DNA of 32,721 nucleotides from positions 1 to 32,721 of the forward strand of contig JAIKWU010000037.1 in NCBI GenBank assembly GCA_024684455.1, given 5' to 3'. Positions within the stretch are counted from its first letter, which is position 1; each line of letters starts with the position of its first letter. Both the position numbers and the translations under genes were made by a program. Under the pieces are notes generated by a model. That model was not told where the DNA came from. It did no database searches and was given only the letters and a program-made list of their open reading frames with translations. This DNA comes from Bacteroidaceae bacterium (lineage in GTDB: Bacteria > Bacteroidota > Bacteroidia > Bacteroidales > Bacteroidaceae). Below are positions 7,486 to 14,479 of the stretch, one piece after another.

Positions 7486-8733
7486 CTATTCCCAGCGGAT
7501 GGTGGTCGCCGGCCCTTTGATGCTCATCAAATAGGACGAGCCGAAGATGATTAGTGATGAAATAAGCAATACACCAATGTTAATCAACAGGAAGTAAAGC
7601 CAGTTGAACTCTATCGGCACTGCATCTATATAATAGGTATCAGGATTAAGTTTGACAATGCCAAAATGCTGTTGGACGAAGCAAAGCAGAAGCGCCACGA
7701 CATTGCCGATAAGCATACCTTTTCCCACGAGCATAACAGAGAAGTGACGGAAAATCCGCCGCACAGTCCCGTTGGTAGCGCCCAATGCCTTGAGAATGCC
7801 TATCATCTGGATGCGTTCGAGCATTACAATCAGCAGACCGCTGACAATGGTAAAACCACCTATCAACATCATCAGTACTATAATCATCACAACATTCATG
7901 TCCAGCACATCGAGCCATGAAAAGATATGGGGTACAATCTGGCGGATGCTGAACACACCTCGCAGGGCACCGATACGGTCAACGGTGTGATTAATGTTTC
8001 TGGCCAGACAGTCTGCCACTTCATCACCTTCGTTAAAGCCAGCAACCCTGATTTCCACCCCACTCGACTCGTCGGCTTTCCAGTTGTTCAGTTTACGGAT
8101 AGTACGCAAGTCGGTCAAGCACATTACTTTGTCAAACTCCGCCAAATGGGTCTCGTAGATGCCGGCTATGGTAAAACGCCGTGCGCGGATATTGTCGGTG
8201 CTAACGAAATAAGCAAAAACACGGTCGCCGCATTTCAGTTGCATGGCATCGGCAATACGGCGGGATAGCACTAACTGATTGGAGGAACTGTCGGCCGAGA
8301 AGGATGGCATTTCACCTTCGACAAGAAAACGGCGAAAGAATGAAAGGTCATAGTCCTCTCCCACTCCCTTCATCTGCACACCGACAAAGTTGTCGTTGGT
8401 CTTCAGCATACCCTGGGTGACGGCAAACACCTGTGCATGTTCCACTCCCTCCGTCTCTGTAACGGCCTGCATCAGGCTGTCGTTCGTAACGACAGGACAG
8501 AGCATACCATATTCATCCAACGAAAGACTGAGCACTTGAGCATGTGACCCGAAGCCGACCACCTTGTCTGTCACTTCACGCTGGAAGCCCAGCACAACAA
8601 ACACGCTGACGACCATCACAGCCAGTCCGATGGCGATACCCGTCAGCGCAATTTGTATGGCAGGTTGCGAGAAACGCTGCTCCTCGCTTTTCTCACCATA
8701 AATCCGTCGTGCTATAAACAGTTCAAGGCCCAC
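7486..8733 (-). CDS. FtsX/LolE-type ABC transporter permease
   Basis: A 415-residue inner-membrane protein with the MacB/FtsX/LolCE layout: one membrane helix near the N-terminus (QIALTGIAIGLAVMVVSVFVVLGF, about 27-50), a large periplasmic domain (about 55-270), then three C-terminal helices (MNVVMIIVLMMLIGGFTIVSGLLIVM about 279-304; a segment near 333-350; and WLYFLLINIGVLLISSLIIFGSSYLM about 378-403). The cytoplasmic loop LERIQMIGILKALGATNGTVRRIF is the typical coupling helix that meets the ATPase. Members move lipoproteins to the outer membrane or drive other periplasmic machines without carrying substrate across. The start codon is GTG at 8733, 2 bp after the aminotransferase stop. No ATPase gene is adjacent, so the partner must be encoded elsewhere. 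LolE/LolC is the most likely role but is not proved. Confidence 0.82.
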   Translation of the reverse strand: MGLELFIARRIYGEKSEEQRFSQPAIQIALTGIAIGLAVMVVSVFVVLGFQREVTDKVVGFGSHAQVLSLSLDEYGMLCPVVTNDSLMQAVTETEGVEHAQVFAVTQGMLKTNDNFVGVQMKGVGEDYDLSFFRRFLVEGEMPSFSADSSSNQLVLSRRIADAMQLKCGDRVFAYFVSTDNIRARRFTIAGIYETHLAEFDKVMCLTDLRTIRKLNNWKADESSGVEIRVAGFNEGDEVADCLARNINHTVDRIGALRGVFSIRQIVPHIFSWLDVLDMNVVMIIVLMMLIGGFTIVSGLLIVMLERIQMIGILKALGATNGTVRRIFRHFSVMLVGKGMLIGNVVALLLCFVQQHFGIVKLNPDTYYIDAVPIEFNWLYFLLINIGVLLISSLIIFGSSYLMSIKGPATTIRWE

Positions 8734-8735
8734 AG

Positions 8736-9935
8736 TTATTCTGTCCTGCCAGGATAAGCCTCTAGCGCCTTGCGAAGAACGACCAACGCACGGCTCAGGT
8801 CACGCTTCTTCAACACGTAGGCAATACGAACCTCGTTGCGCCCTGCACCTGGCGTCGTATAGAAGCCGCTGGCAGGTGCCATCATCACCGTCTCGCCTTC
8901 ATAGTTGAAGTCCGACAGACACCATGCACAGAAGCGTTCGCTGTCGTCAACCGGCAACTTCGCCACCGTGTAGAACGCACCCATCGGAATCGGGCTATAC
9001 ACGCCTGGAATTCGGTTCAGACCGTCGATCAAACACTTGCGTCGCTCCACATACTCATCATAAACGTCACGGCTATACTCCTCTGGCACACCCAGCGAAG
9101 CCTCAGCCGCAATCTGACCAATGAGCGGCGGCGACAGACGAGCCTGACAGAACTTCATCACGGCTTTCCTGACCTCCTCGTTCTTCGTAATCAGCGCACC
9201 GATACGAATACCGCACTCTGAATAGCGTTTCGACACTGAGTCAATCAGTACCACATTCTGCTCGATGCCCTCTAAATGACAAGCCGAAATGTAAGGCGAC
9301 CCCGTGTAGATGAACTCACGATATACCTCGTCAGAAAAGAGATAAAGGTCATACTTCTTCACCAAGTCGCGAATCTGATTCATCTCACGGCGCGTGTAAA
9401 GATAGCCCGTAGGATTGTTCGGATTGCAAATCAGGATGGCACGAGTGCGCTCGTTAATCAGTTCCTCAAATTTCTCAACCTTCGGCAAAGAGAAACCCTC
9501 CTCAATCGTCGTGGCGATGGTGCGAATCACCGCACCCGCCGAAATCGCAAACGCCATGTAGTTGGCGTAGGCAGGCTCTGGCACAATGATTTCGTCACCA
9601 GGATTCAGACATGAAAGAAACGCAAACAGCACAGCCTCCGAGCCCCCGCTCGTGATAATGATGTCGTCCGCAGTCAGACGGATGTCGTACTTGGCATAGT
9701 AACCCACCAGTTTCTCACGATACGAGCGAAAACCCTGACTCGGGCTGTACTCCAGAATCTTGCGGTCAAAATTTTTGATGGCATCAATCGCCACCTGAGG
9801 CGTTGGCAAATCTGGCTGACCGATGTTCAGATGATACACCTTCACCCCCCTCCGCTTGGCATCCTCAGCCAGCGGAGCCAGTTTGCGAATAGGCGAACTG
9901 GGCATCTCCGTGCCCCGAACAGATATTTGTGGCAT
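8736..9935 (-). CDS. PLP-dependent aminotransferase, class I/II
   Basis: A 399-residue cytoplasmic fold-type I enzyme. Visible features: the substrate loop YHLNIGQPDLPTP (34-46), Tyr63 and the SPSQGFRSYR segment (64-73), SGGSEA (96-101) for the cofactor phosphate, NPNNPTG (171-177), Asp202 in FSDEVYRE for the pyridine nitrogen, and Lys236 in SVSKRYSECGIRIG, which forms the Schiff base. The C-terminal NEVRIAYV carries the arginine that binds the substrate carboxylate. This is the AspC/AraT branch, which transfers amino groups between amino acids and 2-oxo acids; the exact amino acid is not determinable. It leads a three-gene minus-strand unit and has a strong promoter located inside a 65-bp repeat (9982-10048). 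Confidence 0.92.
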   Translation of the reverse strand: MPQISVRGTEMPSSPIRKLAPLAEDAKRRGVKVYHLNIGQPDLPTPQVAIDAIKNFDRKILEYSPSQGFRSYREKLVGYYAKYDIRLTADDIIITSGGSEAVLFAFLSCLNPGDEIIVPEPAYANYMAFAISAGAVIRTIATTIEEGFSLPKVEKFEELINERTRAILICNPNNPTGYLYTRREMNQIRDLVKKYDLYLFSDEVYREFIYTGSPYISACHLEGIEQNVVLIDSVSKRYSECGIRIGALITKNEEVRKAVMKFCQARLSPPLIGQIAAEASLGVPEEYSRDVYDEYVERRKCLIDGLNRIPGVYSPIPMGAFYTVAKLPVDDSERFCAWCLSDFNYEGETVMMAPASGFYTTPGAGRNEVRIAYVLKKRDLSRALVVLRKALEAYPGRTE

Positions 9936-9981
9936 CTCTTAGGATTTACAATTTAACAAATTACAATTAACTAACATTCTG

Positions 9982-10013
9982 CAAAGGTACGGATAAGTGA
10001 GAGAAATACCAAA
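9982..10013 (-). promoter_or_regulatory. Promoter for the aminotransferase operon
   Basis: On the minus strand TTTG (10010-10013), 20 bp, TACCTTTG (9982-9989): a full match to the Bacteroidetes consensus. It forms the downstream half of the 65-bp repeat. Confidence 0.75.
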
Positions 10014-10048
10014 TTTTGGAGCAGCGAGTGCAAAAAAAACTCTTTTTT
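9982..10048 (-). repeat. 65-bp promoter-carrying repeat, copy 1
   Basis: Read on the minus strand this segment (an AAAAAGAG plus T-run, then GCACTCGCTGCTCC, AAAATTTGG, CTCACTTA and CCGTA) is nearly identical to plus-strand 32211-32277. Only a few substitutions and one T-run length change separate them. The two copies are inverted and about 22 kb apart, and flanking sequence does not match beyond the ends. Confidence 0.75.
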
Positions 10049-10106
10049 TATTGGAAGAGACGTGACAAAATTGTCTTTAGAAAAATTTATTTGAGTTTTT
10101 CCGAAA

Positions 10107-10161
10107 GGCTACGGGTAGGCGAACGAAGTTCGAGAATGCGTGAGTACCTACGGATACAGCC
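10107..10161. repeat. Imperfect hairpin with CGAAC/GTTCG tip
   Basis: GGCT and GGTAGG on the left pair with CCTACGG and AGCC on the right, around an internal hairpin CGAACGAAGTTCG (10120-10132). It sits upstream of both divergent genes. Read on the minus strand, its TACTCACGC...AACTTCGT text is echoed at 32288-32324, next to the other copy of the 65-bp repeat. Confidence 0.4.
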
Positions 10162-10301
10162 CAAAGGTACGACAAAAACTTAAAAGTTAAAAATTAAAAG
10201 TTATAAATTGGCTTGATAAGCGTAAATTTAGACGTTTTTTATAACAAAAGATGGAGATTCTATTTTTTTTTCCTAACTTCGCGACGTAAATCTTCTGAAC
10301 A

Positions 10302-11180
10302 ATGAAAACGGGTATCATTCAGATGCGCTGCACAGACAGCGTGGAGGAGAACAAACGAAGGCTGGCCGAACGGATAGGCGAGGCGGCAGAAAAGGGTGCC
10401 GAACTGATAGTGTTGCAGGAACTGCACAATTCGCTATATTTCTGTCAGGTGGAATCGACCGACAACTTCGACTTGGCTGAGACGGTGCCAGGCCCATCAA
10501 CAGAGTTTTACGGTGCGTTGGCAAAGAGGCACTGCATCGTGCTGGTCGTCTCGCTGTTTGAACGACGGGCTGCGGGTCTGTACCACAATACAGCGGTGGT
10601 GCTGGAGAAAGACGGCTCGGTGGCAGGCATCTACCGAAAGATGCACATTCCCGACGACCCTGCCTACTACGAAAAGTTCTACTTCACTCCAGGCGACCTG
10701 GGATTCCGCCCCATTCAAACGAGTGTGGGAAGGCTGGGCGTACAGGTGTGCTGGGACCAGTGGTATCCAGAAGGAGCGCGTCTGATGGCGTTGCAAGGAG
10801 CCGACGTGCTCATCTATCCGACGGCGATTGGCTACGAGAGCAGCGACACGAAAGAGGAACAGGAGCGGCAGCGTGAGGCATGGACAACGGTGCAACGCGG
10901 TCATGCCGTGGCAAACGGTCTGCCTGTCATCACAGTGAACCGTACAGGGCATGAGCCAGACCCGAGCGGACAGACACGCGGCATCCAGTTCTGGGGCTGC
11001 AGTTTCGTTGCAGGGCCTCAGGGCGAAATGTTGTTCCGTGCGCCACAGGATGAGGAGGTGGTGGCTGTCATCGACATCGACCTGAAGCGTTCGGAGCAGG
11101 TCCGCCGTTGGTGGCCATTCCTACGCGACCGCCGTATCGACGAGTTTATGGCTCTGTCGAAAAGATTTGTTGATGATTAG
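10302..11180 (+). CDS. aguB: Carbon-nitrogen hydrolase, N-carbamoylputrescine amidase type
   Basis: A 292-residue cytoplasmic nitrilase-superfamily enzyme. The catalytic triad is clear: Glu40 in LIVLQELHN, Lys113 in GIYRKMHIPDD and the nucleophile Cys150 in GVQVCWDQWYPEG. The start MKTGIIQMRC and the segment AIGYESSDTKEEQERQREAWTTVQRGHAVANGLPVITVNRTG fit the AguB branch, which hydrolyses N-carbamoylputrescine to putrescine, CO2 and ammonia in polyamine synthesis. In many bacteria the partner, agmatine deiminase (aguA), is the neighbour; here it is not in the window, and the next gene is the convergent lptD. Function is therefore inferred from family likeness. Upstream only a weak promoter box (TAACTTCG, 10274-10281) is visible. 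Confidence 0.85.
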   Translation: MKTGIIQMRCTDSVEENKRRLAERIGEAAEKGAELIVLQELHNSLYFCQVESTDNFDLAETVPGPSTEFYGALAKRHCIVLVVSLFERRAAGLYHNTAVVLEKDGSVAGIYRKMHIPDDPAYYEKFYFTPGDLGFRPIQTSVGRLGVQVCWDQWYPEGARLMALQGADVLIYPTAIGYESSDTKEEQERQREAWTTVQRGHAVANGLPVITVNRTGHEPDPSGQTRGIQFWGCSFVAGPQGEMLFRAPQDEEVVAVIDIDLKRSEQVRRWWPFLRDRRIDEFMALSKRFVDD

Positions 11181-11253
11181 GAAGGTAAGAAGTTTGTATC
11201 TGAATTTTCGTCAGTGATAAAACCTTGATTTTAAGGATTATTGAAGTTTAATT

Positions 11254-14085
11254 CTAATACCATTGCACACTGCTGGAATAGGAACTCTTCTTGTCGTATT
11301 TAAGAGCATCAGTAAGTGTGCTGGCATTGGCCCGTAGGGTTACATAATAAGAGGTATAGATGCCGAAGACCATACCACCGGAGATGTTGAAGCAGTGCAT
11401 GTCGCGGCTGATGTTAACGGTGGTCATTGAGATGGCATGGTTGGTGAAGTCGTAACCCGACGACACGCTGACGTTCCACCCACTTGACAATTTCAGATTG
11501 CCGGAAAGGTTGAAGTTATGAACAAACTTGTAGGGATAACGCATGTTCTTCACATTGATGGGCCTTGAACGGTCTTCGCTCATCGTGATACCGTAGGAAA
11601 GCGACAGTGACCACGGCATCTCAAACTTCATGTAGCCGTCGCTATCGAGGCCTGCATCCTTCGGCTTGTTTGTTTCTAGTTCATCTTCACCGGAAGTATC
11701 GCCTGTATCGCTTTCACCGCCATCACTTTCCTCATCCTCGTCGAGATCGCCCTTTCCGAATAGTTTTCTGATGCCTGACCGCCACTTCCTCCACGTCTGG
11801 TTGTTGAGCGTATAGGAGAGGTTTTTCGACATTCCCTGAAAACGTCCCCAACGACCATACGACCACTCTGTCCTGTTGCCGACGACGACGTTTCCGTTCT
11901 CATCAAACTCGTAGGCATACGTGTGCCACACCGTATTCATATTGAAGGTAACCTTTCCCCATTTCAGACGCAAGCGTGTGGAGAGGTTGCTCCACGGTTG
12001 CCGTTTCGCTGCCAGGTTGTACGAGAGGGTGGCACCCAGTTCGTCGATGATGCTGACCTTGCGGATGGAGTCGTTGCGGTCGTGAATTTTCATCTCGATA
12101 TTGTTGCCGATGTCAAGTGTCACAGAGCCAGTCTTGCCCTTTCCTGGCAATCCGTAAAGGCTACCTGAGTAGGGAGAGTATTCCACCAGCGACACATTGC
12201 CGTCGGCATCGGTCTTCGTATAGGTCTTGTAGTAGCCGTAGCGGCTCGCACTGAAGTCAGGAGCGTAGGAGAACGAAACACTCGGTGTGAGCACATGGCG
12301 CACCATCTCTATCTTCTTGCCGAAAACCTTCGGATTAGGTTTGAAGAAGCCGTACAGTTTTGTGTTCAGTTCGACACCCATGCTGTAGTTATAGACACGG
12401 TTGAATCCATAAATCGTGTCGCGCTGCACCTGCTGCCGTTTCGTGTCCCACGACTGCTCCACCCGATTGGTGTACCAGCGTTCAGTATAGTCGAACTGCG
12501 GGATTACATTGATATACTTCAGCAACTGAAACGACGCCCTGATGGGGATGTTGTGCTTCATTCCGTTCTTCCAGTCCTTGATAAGGTTGGACTTCAGCAG
12601 TTGGTCTTCCTTTGTCGATATGCTGTTCGAGAGAGCACCCATGTAACGCATCGATATCTTTTCATACCAACGCTCCTTGCCCACCATCTTTTTTCTTCTG
12701 AACGGGTAGAACTGCTGCACTGAGATGGTGAGGTTGGGCAGAGTCAGCGCTAGGGTCGAGTCCTTCATGTTCTGGGCAATGTTCATGCTCGACGAGATGC
12801 TCATGCCCAGTTTGGGGAAGGTTCTCGAATAACTGACCGACGACGTACGGGTGGATTGGCTGTACGACGTCGGGTTGTACAGACTCGTCAGGTTGTTCTT
12901 TTCATACGACTGCGTGGTGAAGTTCACACTCGCCGAGAAAGTGCTGTTCGGATTAGCCTTTGGGTCCTGTGTGTGCTGCCACTGCAACTTGAAGTTCTTC
13001 ACCACCGAATAGTCTGGCAGATTCTCCTCTCCCGTCTTCGTCACCTGGTAGTTGAAATAGAAATTGCCATGATACCTGTAACGGTTCTTATACGTCGTCT
13101 GCACACCCACGCCCCACGAGCCCTTCGTGAAAATCTCACCCGTCAACTTCAAGTCCCATTTGTCGCTTGCTGCAAAATAGTAGCCGCCGTCTCTCAAGTA
13201 GAAGCCACGCGTGTTCTCGTCGCCATAACTCGGCATGATAAAGCCGCTGCTGTACTTCTTCGAGAACGGGAAATAGGCAAAAGGTATCATCACCGGCGTG
13301 GGCACATCCTCAATCACCAGCCAGGCAGGCCCCGAGAACACACTCTTGCCCGAATACACCTTCGCACGGCTCAGTGCGATGTAGAAGTGGGGATGTTCCT
13401 CGTCGCAGGTCGTATAGCGGCCGTGACGCATGAACAGTTCCTTGTTCTGGCCCTTCTTCGCCTCCTCACTGAATACGAAGCCTTCGTCCTGCTCCGATGA
13501 GACATTGGTGATAAAACCCTTCTGTGTATCGAAGTTATAAGCCATCGTCTCCGACTCATACTCATCGTCGCCTTGCTTGAACACAGGCTTGCCTTTCAAT
13601 ACACCCAGCGAGTCGGGCACACCGTTCGCATAGACCAGACTGCTGTCGAGGCTCATCTCGATACGTTCCGCCGTCAGTTCGATATTCTGGTAGTTTACCT
13701 GCGCGTCGCCGAACAGATAGGCACGGTTACGCCCCATCATGAACACGATAGAGTCCTTCGCCTCATAGGCCACAGGGTCGTCCAGCGCACTCTTCTTCTT
13801 ATGCTTCGCCAGCGAATCCTCCACGGCAGCCACCGAGTCGTTCCACTGCACCGTTCCGCGCTTGGCACGCTCACCCACGCCTCTCTCCTTGTCAAACGCC
13901 TGCCTGATGCTGTCGAGGTTCTCCAGATAAGCCCTGTCGTCGCCCAAAGAGTCAGGAGGCAACGAATCATTTACGGCACAGGCAATCCGCTCCGCTCCCT
14001 TTGCAAAGGCCGAAGTAAATCTGCCCTGCGCCATGCTCAAGACGGCGAGAGCCACCAAAAAACATATCAACACACGTTGCTTCAA
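11254..14085 (-). CDS. lptD: LPS-assembly outer-membrane protein LptD (Bacteroidetes type)
   Basis: A 943-residue exported protein. The N-terminus (MKQRVLICFLVALAVLSMAQGRFTSAFAKG) is a signal peptide. Residues about 105-230 form the OstA/LptA-like jellyroll (YLFGDAQVNYQNIELTAERIEMSLDSSLVYANG, then KPVFKQGDDEYESETMAYNFDTQKGFITN), and the rest is a large beta-barrel of alternating aromatic strands. LptD inserts lipopolysaccharide into the outer leaflet of the outer membrane, usually with LptE. An acidic, low-complexity insert (DLDEDEESDGGESDTGDTSGEDE, about 803-827) interrupts the barrel, probably as a loop. The start codon is TTG at 14083-14085: there is no in-frame ATG before an upstream stop, and the next internal ATG would remove the signal peptide. 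A degenerate promoter box TAACTTCG (14111-14118, minus) precedes it. LptC and an LptF/G permease are encoded within 9 kb on the other strand. Confidence 0.88.
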   Translation of the reverse strand: MKQRVLICFLVALAVLSMAQGRFTSAFAKGAERIACAVNDSLPPDSLGDDRAYLENLDSIRQAFDKERGVGERAKRGTVQWNDSVAAVEDSLAKHKKKSALDDPVAYEAKDSIVFMMGRNRAYLFGDAQVNYQNIELTAERIEMSLDSSLVYANGVPDSLGVLKGKPVFKQGDDEYESETMAYNFDTQKGFITNVSSEQDEGFVFSEEAKKGQNKELFMRHGRYTTCDEEHPHFYIALSRAKVYSGKSVFSGPAWLVIEDVPTPVMIPFAYFPFSKKYSSGFIMPSYGDENTRGFYLRDGGYYFAASDKWDLKLTGEIFTKGSWGVGVQTTYKNRYRYHGNFYFNYQVTKTGEENLPDYSVVKNFKLQWQHTQDPKANPNSTFSASVNFTTQSYEKNNLTSLYNPTSYSQSTRTSSVSYSRTFPKLGMSISSSMNIAQNMKDSTLALTLPNLTISVQQFYPFRRKKMVGKERWYEKISMRYMGALSNSISTKEDQLLKSNLIKDWKNGMKHNIPIRASFQLLKYINVIPQFDYTERWYTNRVEQSWDTKRQQVQRDTIYGFNRVYNYSMGVELNTKLYGFFKPNPKVFGKKIEMVRHVLTPSVSFSYAPDFSASRYGYYKTYTKTDADGNVSLVEYSPYSGSLYGLPGKGKTGSVTLDIGNNIEMKIHDRNDSIRKVSIIDELGATLSYNLAAKRQPWSNLSTRLRLKWGKVTFNMNTVWHTYAYEFDENGNVVVGNRTEWSYGRWGRFQGMSKNLSYTLNNQTWRKWRSGIRKLFGKGDLDEDEESDGGESDTGDTSGEDELETNKPKDAGLDSDGYMKFEMPWSLSLSYGITMSEDRSRPINVKNMRYPYKFVHNFNLSGNLKLSSGWNVSVSSGYDFTNHAISMTTVNISRDMHCFNISGGMVFGIYTSYYVTLRANASTLTDALKYDKKSSYSSSVQWY

Positions 14086-14207
14086 CGGATATGCTATTCT
14101 TAAAACGCTGCGAAGTTACGACATTTTTTGCACATACACGCGACACGAAGTCTAAAAAAAACATAAAACCGCCCTTTTTCTGCCACCGACACTCTACGCC
14201 GACGGCA

Positions 14208-14317
14208 CGGCGACAAGTGCTTGGCGTTGTTACGCTAAGTGCTTGGAAGAAATACGCCAAGCACTTGGAGATATCACGCCAAGCACTTAGCGTTAAATCT
14301 CCAAGCACTTGGACACA
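14208..14317. repeat. Array of five near-palindromes with exact 22-bp period
   Basis: Five units based on ACGCYAAGYRCTTGGCGT are centred at 14218.5, 14240.5, 14262.5, 14284.5 and 14306.5, each exactly 22 bp from the next. Each unit is close to a perfect inverted repeat around a central CA or TG. The core AAG-YR-CTT is kept in all five and linkers of a few bases vary. The outer units are more degenerate at their outer edges. A related four-unit array lies at 29848-29935. The period equals two helical turns, which would put bound proteins on one DNA face. There are no CRISPR-like spacers. Confidence 0.88.
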
Positions 14318-14401
14318 CTTATGGACCGCCTCCGTTTCTTGCCCTGTGCTCTCTTCCAAGGCACTCCCGCTTGGCATTAAAAATAAATAATGTTAATTTA
14401 T

Positions 14402-14432
14402 TTTGTATTGCTCTCGCTAATTCGTACCTTTG
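14402..14432 (+). promoter_or_regulatory. Promoter for lon
   Basis: TTTG (14402-14405), a 19-bp spacer and TACCTTTG (14425-14432) match the Bacteroidetes consensus. The 22-bp array ends about 85 bp upstream, a position suitable for a regulator-binding region. Confidence 0.75.
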
Positions 14433-14440
14433 CACGAATT

Positions 14441-14479
14441 ATGTACATACGTGAAAAGAAACAAGGGTTACGAGAATGA
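14441..14479 (+). other. Short upstream open frame overlapping the lon start
   Basis: An ATG at 14441 opens a 12-codon frame ([12 protein letters not shown]) whose stop TGA (14477-14479) overlaps the lon ATG in an ATGA junction. The ATG would lie only a few bases after the predicted start of transcription. It could be a leader peptide that couples translation to lon, or chance. Confidence 0.25.

Larger units (their letters stand above)
9936..10301. other. Divergent intergenic region with repeat element and hairpin
   Basis: This 366-bp gap between the aminotransferase (minus) and the aguB-like gene (plus) holds a 65-bp promoter-bearing repeat (9982-10048), an imperfect hairpin (10107-10161) and an A-rich stretch of near-repeats (AACTTAAAAGTTAAAAATT, about 10178-10205). 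A minus-strand TACCTTTG (10162-10169) lacks a matching -33 box. For the plus-strand gene only a weak TAACTTCG (10274-10281) is visible. Confidence 0.6.
14086..14475. other. Divergent lptD-lon intergenic region
   Basis: This 390-bp gap separates lptD (minus) and lon (plus). It contains a weak lptD promoter box, the five-unit 22-bp palindrome array (14208-14317), the lon promoter (14402-14432) and a 12-codon open frame overlapping the lon start. Between 14119 and 14207, and between 14318 and 14400, I see nothing further apart from a degenerate CCAAGGCACTCCCGCTTGG at 14356-14374 that may be a decayed array unit. Confidence 0.6.

Noticed and set aside
14208..14317. CRISPR array
   Set aside because: The period is only 22 bp and the palindrome fills nearly all of it, leaving linkers of a few bases; no cas genes are nearby.
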